Of a DNA stretch of 64,000 nt, positions 62,811 to 64,000 are shown one piece after another (position 1 is the first letter of the stretch; each line of letters opens with the position of its first letter). Below the pieces are notes generated by a model that did not search any database, was not told where the DNA came from, and saw only the letters and a program-made list of their open reading frames with translations. Origin of the DNA: Glaciozyma antarctica PI12 (Eukaryota; Basidiomycota; Microbotryomycetes; Kriegeriales; Camptobasidiaceae); contig KZ627149.1 of the NCBI GenBank assembly GCA_002917775.1, forward strand, positions 1,057,497-1,121,496, read 5' to 3'. The translations under genes were made by a program, and so were the position numbers.

Positions 62811-63880
62811 TTACAGGCACTTGCGTTTGATCCAATCGACAATCACGCGATCGACGCGGTCGACAGTGCGTGACGGTGACGAAGTGAGGTCCCCCTTCGA
62901 CGACGTACAGCTCGGCATTGTCGGTGCCGACGGCGGAGAGACTGTGGGTGTGGTAGTCGCGCTCAAACGGGTACTGGGAAGTGCGTCAGGAGCTTTCGAG
63001 AAAGACGGGGGAGCAGCGAGAGGGAACTCACAGCCTTATCCAACGTCCCGTGCATCACCAGCACCTGTCCGTCCCCCAGCGGACTTGGCCTCTTGCTCAA
63101 ACCATCCAGCAGTCCAATCCGGTGGTTCAAGCACCCGAAATTGACTACCATCGCCCTCCCCGCCGCTCCTCCCTCCAGCACCCCCTCCGAATTGACAAGC
63201 GTCCGCTCCAAGCTCTCCCGAATGACGTTCTCCCCGAATGCGCGCGCGGAGACGAATGGAGGGAGTAGGGAAGGGGTGTAGCCGTCTTGAGCCATGTTAT
63301 GCGCAAGGCGGGCGATGGCGGTGTGAGGACCGACGGAGGGGTCGAGGGCTTGTTCTGCGAAGGAAGCTGCTGCGGTCGTGTATTCCTCCACAAAGTCTGC
63401 ATACACCATCAGCTCCCTCCCCAATCACACGGAAAGAACGAACGTACCCTCGCTCTCCTCCTCCGCCGCGCTCCCTACCACCACAACCCCGCTCACCCTC
63501 CCCTCGCTCCTGAGCAACACCCTCAGCCCCGTCGGTCCTCCACCCATCGAATCTCCCATCAAAACCGCCTTCCGTCCCTCCAGCGGTCCTCCATGCTTCG
63601 AGAGGCGTTCGAGGACGGCGAGGACGAGAGCGGCGGCGAGGTCGAAGGACCAGGGAGCGCCGGAGAGGGCGGAGGAGGAGAAGCCGATGGCGTCGAAGGT
63701 TAGGAGAGGGTAAGGAGCTAGGAGGGGGTCGTGTAGTTGAGGAGACCAGTACCGGCGAGAGTTGTTAAAGGCTATGAGGGGGGGGAGCATTAGCTGAGTC
63801 GTGCGGTTGTGAGGCCGTGAGGGCTGAGGGGAGGTCCGCGTCTGCTGCCACCTCAGACTCCTCTCCCTAACAGGCACCAT
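62811..63880 (-). CDS. Alpha/beta hydrolase
   Basis: The start at about 63880 (MVPVRERSLRWQQTRTSPQP) is provisional; the fold begins at LPPLIAFNNSRRYWSPQLHD. The nucleophile elbow is AVLMGDSMGGGPTGLRVLLR (GxSxGG, about 63555). A lid region (HTAIARLAHNMAQDGYTPSL) and QVLVMHGTLDKAV (acid residue) follow. The last exon reads ERDYHTHSLSAVGTDNAELY, then VVEGGPHFVTVTH, where the catalytic His lies in GGPH. At about 62868 the frame slips by one base so that the natural end VDRVDRVIVDWIKRKCL (stop 62811) follows. Without the slip the frame would run on to an unrelated tail. Introns are at about 62981-63030 and 63397-63447. Substrate cannot be told from the sequence. Confidence 0.72.
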
Positions 63881-64000
63881 GGACTCAGACAGGCTAAGGC
63901 CTTGCCTGCCCTGCCACCAGCGCAGGCCAGCAGTGCCCCCGTCTCCAACGCGATGCGCCTCGGTTCGAAGCTGGAGATCGGAGGAGAGCGTCGACGACGT

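Overview
The window is a gene-dense, GC-rich fungal chromosome segment. It has no prokaryotic operons, Shine-Dalgarno sites, CRISPR arrays or recognisable transposons. Almost every gene is cut by short introns, mostly about 45-80 nt. Donors are usually GTGCGT, GTACGT, GTGAGT, and less often GTTCGT or GTCCGT; the branch sequence resembles CTGAC/CTAAC and lies close to a CAG acceptor. Intron style, GC content and protein content fit a basidiomycete red yeast (Microbotryomycetes, Rhodotorula/Rhodosporidium-like). This placement is an inference; no database search was possible.

Left part (1-24 kb): two divergent F-box-type proteins, a TMEM205-like membrane protein, the Pol III factor BRF1, a glutaredoxin-like protein 6 nt upstream of a zinc-knuckle/PSP splicing-type protein, the ER P5A ATPase SPF1, an unidentified nucleolar-type basic protein, a 2H cyclic phosphodiesterase, a peroxisomal 3-ketoacyl-CoA thiolase with a PTS2 signal, a MYND-finger protein and a RINT1/TIP20 tether. 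Middle part (24-44 kb): MCM6, a third F-box-type protein, the WD40 protein SKI8, a decayed copy of a small unknown gene family, the RNA exonuclease REX1, the HOG-pathway MAPKKK SSK2 (with a 28-N assembly gap), the intact paralogue of the decayed gene, and a molybdopterin-binding-fold protein. Right part (44-64 kb): a type-B carboxylesterase/lipase, the pseudouridine synthase PUS4, an NAD-epimerase, a GPI-type glyoxal oxidase, a very small CsbD-like stress protein, the release factor eRF1, a DNAJC28/DUF1992 protein, the alternative clamp-loader subunit CTF18 and an alpha/beta hydrolase.

The genes are mainly housekeeping (transcription, replication, translation, RNA decay, stress signalling). 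They do not form an obvious biosynthetic cluster or defence system, and I found no convincing undescribed multi-gene system. Four things deserve a second look. An unknown gene family is present as one intact and one decayed copy 8 kb apart. Several genes have introns placed at or inside the start codon. A glutaredoxin and a zinc-knuckle gene lie head to tail 6 nt apart. Nine otherwise conserved genes carry single-base frame breaks, seven of them in the same direction, which probably reports sequence quality but could be tested.
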